Source of the DNA: Armatimonadota bacterium
GTDB lineage: Bacteria > Armatimonadota > JAAZEB01
NCBI GenBank assembly: GCA_012841485.1
Contig: DUUU01000647.1
Location: forward strand, 1-7,399
Direction: 5' to 3'
DNA: 7,399 bases
In this document: piece by piece, positions 5,458 through 7,399 of the stretch
How the letters are laid out: every line of letters starts with the position of its first letter
Position numbering within the stretch: the first letter of the stretch is position 1
Notes under the pieces: model-generated
Database searches by the model: none
The model's input: the letters and a program-made list of their open reading frames with translations, nothing else
Told to the model about the DNA's origin: nothing
Translations under genes and position numbers: made by a program

Positions 5458-6480
5458 ATGCGAAAAGTCAGCAAGTGTGCCTTCCTAGCCTTTCTGGCTG
5501 CCACGCTCGTTGCTCCGGCCGGCGCGGCGCCAGAAGAGCGCGTGCTGATCGATGGCTACCTCCAGGCACGCGCGGTCGCCACCGAGCGGCCTTCCGGGAT
5601 GTATGACATTGAGGGGAGCACCTTCACGATACGCCGGGCACGGATTCGCATCCGGCACGCGGCGGGCATCGCGTGCTTCGTGATGCAGTTCGAGGGCACG
5701 GCACGCACGAGTCCGGTGATCCGCGATGCCTACGTCCAGATCCCCTTCCAGATCGGCCAGGCGCGCGGGCCATTCACCTTCTGGGCAGGACAGTTCCAGG
5801 TGCCGTTCGGGTATGCCGTGCCGAGCAACTCGCGCCGGAATCTCTTTCCCGAGCTGCCCGTGGGCTTCGAAGGAGATGCCATCGGTCTCGCGCTCTTCCC
5901 CGATCTGCGCGATGTGGGCCTGCGCCTCTCTTTTCAGATGGATCGCACGCTGGCGGATCTCGCAGTCGTCAATGGATCCGGGCTGGCCGCCGTCGATCCC
6001 AACCGTAGCAAAGAGTTCTACGCGCGCATCAAGCGTCGCTTCGGGACCATCGAGGCCGCCCTCTCCGGGCGCATCGGCAACCAGGTGATCGCCGGCGTTG
6101 ACCGCCAGCACAGCATCTGGGGGATCGGCGCGAAGGTGACGCCCTCTTTCGGCGGCGAGTTCACCGCCGAGTTTGCCACCGGGCGGGACGCGGCCACCGC
6201 CACATCGCACACCACGCCGCGCGCATGGTACATCGAGTATGATCGCCCCCTGGGGGGCAGGTGGCTCATGGGCGCACGCTACTCCTCCTTCGACCCGGAC
6301 ATTGATAACGTTGGCGTCGCTGGCAACGTCGGCGAGGAGCGTGGGCCCGCGTTCGCGCTCGCCTATCAGTTCGATGAGCATCTGCGCCTGACCGGAGCCC
6401 TGGAGTTCCCCCGCGTCACCACGTCGCTTGGCCGGCAGTCAGCGACCGCGGGCATCTTCCAGACCCAGTACTCTTTCTGA
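5458..6480 (+). CDS. Outer-membrane porin, OprO/OprP (Porin_O_P) type
   Basis: This 340-residue protein should form a beta-barrel channel in the outer membrane. Residues 1-23 are a signal peptide: basic MRKVSK, a hydrophobic stretch (AFLAFLAATLVA), and an A-G-A cleavage site before APEERV. The mature part has alternating beta-strand patterns and the landmarks of Porin_O_P proteins: RRARIRI (59-65), IRDAYVQI (88-95) and WAGQFQVPFGY (109-119). The last strand ends TQYSF, and a C-terminal phenylalanine is the usual BAM-complex recognition signal. The ATG at 5458 is chosen because it opens the signal peptide and has GAGG 6 bases upstream. An upstream in-frame ATG at 5260 would put 66 arginine-rich residues in front of the signal peptide. 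The family is known for phosphate and polyphosphate uptake, but many relatives are uncharacterised, and at 340 residues this one is shorter than the roughly 400-residue Pseudomonas proteins. hemC follows after 28 bases. Confidence 0.85.
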   Translation: MRKVSKCAFLAFLAATLVAPAGAAPEERVLIDGYLQARAVATERPSGMYDIEGSTFTIRRARIRIRHAAGIACFVMQFEGTARTSPVIRDAYVQIPFQIGQARGPFTFWAGQFQVPFGYAVPSNSRRNLFPELPVGFEGDAIGLALFPDLRDVGLRLSFQMDRTLADLAVVNGSGLAAVDPNRSKEFYARIKRRFGTIEAALSGRIGNQVIAGVDRQHSIWGIGAKVTPSFGGEFTAEFATGRDAATATSHTTPRAWYIEYDRPLGGRWLMGARYSSFDPDIDNVGVAGNVGEERGPAFALAYQFDEHLRLTGALEFPRVTTSLGRQSATAGIFQTQYSF

Positions 6481-6508
6481 GGAGACGGTCGCTAGCAGGG
6501 GGGAGAGG

Positions 6509-7399
6509 ATGCAGCAGACGATCCGCATAGCCACGCGGGGCAGCGCCCTGGCACGCACCCAGGCCACCTGGGTTGCCGCGTGCCTGACCAGGCACCACCC
6601 GAACCTGAAGGTGGAAACGCGCATTGTCAAGACGCTGGCTGACGCGCACCAGGAGATCCCCCTTCACGGCTTTCGCCAACGCGGCGTCTTCGTCAAAGAG
6701 ATCGAGAACGCGCTTCTCAGTGGCGAGGCCAACCTGGCCGTCCACTCGATGAAGGACTTGCCGGCCGACCTCCCGGATGGCCTGGTCGTCGGCGCGGTAC
6801 CCCCTCGGGAGGACCCCCTCGATGTGCTGGTCCTCCGCGACGCGCCGGCCCCTCCCAAGGCGGGCATCCCCCTGCCGGAGGGCGCGCTGGTCGGCTCTTC
6901 CAGCCTCCGCCGGCAGGCCCAGCTCCGTCACCATCGCCCCGACCTGCGCTTCTGCGATCTGCGCGGCAACGTGGATACGCGCCTGCGCAAGCTGGAGACG
7001 GGAGCGATGGATGCCATCATTCTTGCCGCGGCCGGCCTGATCCGGCTTGGGCTGGCGGAACGCATCTCGGCGCGGCTGCCCGAGGAGATCTCCCTTCCCG
7101 CCGTGTGCCAGGGAGCACTCGCCATCGAATGCCGCGCCGATGACGCGCCAACGCTCGCGTTGTTGCAGGCCCTCGATGACCCCGAGACCCGCTCCTGCGT
7201 CACGGCGGAGCGCGCTCTTCTTCGGGCGCTCGGCGGTGGATGCGCCGTGCCGGTGGGCGGCCTCGCGCGCATCGAGGGAGCGGCGCTCGTGCTCCAGGGT
7301 GCCATCGCCCACCCGGACGGGTCCCGCCTGGTGCGAGAGACCCAGACCGGCTCGCCCGACGATCCGGAGGGACTGGGAGCTGCTTTGGGCGCGCGCCTC
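6509..7399 (+). CDS. hemC: Porphobilinogen deaminase (hydroxymethylbilane synthase), 3' end outside window
   Basis: This cytosolic enzyme joins four porphobilinogen molecules into hydroxymethylbilane in tetrapyrrole (heme, corrinoid) synthesis. The window shows 297 residues with no stop; the family is about 310. Landmarks are IRIATRGSALA (5-15), VHSMKDLP with the catalytic Asp83, GSSSLRRQAQ with Arg134-Arg135, LRGNVDTRL, LPAVCQGALAIE, and ALGGGCAVPVG. Cys245 there is the residue that carries the dipyrromethane cofactor. The active-site lid (42-61) is divergent: the usual T-x-GD and LAKVGGKGLF are here TLAD and LHGFRQRGVF, so two lysines common in the family (E. coli Lys55 and Lys59) are Gly54 and Arg58. 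The key catalytic residues remain, so I expect it to be active. ATG at 6509 follows AGGGGG (6497-6502) with a 6-base spacer. It is 28 bases from the porin stop, probably co-transcribed. Confidence 0.95.
   Translation, partial: MQQTIRIATRGSALARTQATWVAACLTRHHPNLKVETRIVKTLADAHQEIPLHGFRQRGVFVKEIENALLSGEANLAVHSMKDLPADLPDGLVVGAVPPREDPLDVLVLRDAPAPPKAGIPLPEGALVGSSSLRRQAQLRHHRPDLRFCDLRGNVDTRLRKLETGAMDAIILAAAGLIRLGLAERISARLPEEISLPAVCQGALAIECRADDAPTLALLQALDDPETRSCVTAERALLRALGGGCAVPVGGLARIEGAALVLQGAIAHPDGSRLVRETQTGSPDDPEGLGAALGARL

Noticed and set aside
6416..7312. 298-codon minus-strand open frame opposite hemC
   Set aside because: hemC on the plus strand is unmistakable, and the antisense product resembles no family.

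Overview
The window comes from a GC-rich bacterial chromosome with an outer membrane. The evidence for a diderm is a signal-peptide-bearing beta-barrel porin whose last residue is phenylalanine. Shine-Dalgarno sites are canonical (GGAGGGG, AAGGAG) and one good extended -10 promoter is visible. I cannot assign a phylum from sequence alone. No transposase, integrase, CRISPR array, rRNA or tRNA gene was seen.

Layout, left to right. (1) Positions 1-210 hold a non-coding tandem array with a period of about 85 bases that runs off the left edge. (2) 512-1684 (+) is a GNAT acetyltransferase of the CelD/BcsL type (Acetyltransf_6 fold). (3) 1685-1951 is a convergent intergenic region with long hairpins. 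(4) Three genes on the minus strand look like an operon, transcribed in this order: a proline-dehydrogenase-like flavoprotein (5098-4142), a second CelD/BcsL-type acetyltransferase paralogous to the first (4111-2951), and a family 2 glycosyltransferase (2911-1952). The gaps between them are 30 and 39 bases. (5) 5099-5457 is a divergent control region with a perfect inverted repeat, an extended -10 promoter and a long structured leader. (6) 5458-6480 (+) is an OprO/OprP-type outer-membrane porin, followed 28 bases later by hemC (6509 onward), which is cut off by the right edge.

The left half looks like a small surface-glycan or glycolipid modification locus, with one sugar transferase, two N- or O-acyltransferase-like enzymes and an oxidoreductase. 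This reading is an inference from the families. The most unusual element is the proline-dehydrogenase-like protein. It keeps the barrel motifs, including the KG lysine and both late tyrosines, but the two arginines that bind the proline carboxylate are replaced by Thr-Gln, so L-proline is probably not its substrate. The two acetyltransferase paralogues lie in inverted orientation around the glycosyltransferase gene. The right half pairs a porin with a tetrapyrrole-biosynthesis gene in one apparent transcription unit, which is an uncommon neighbourhood.
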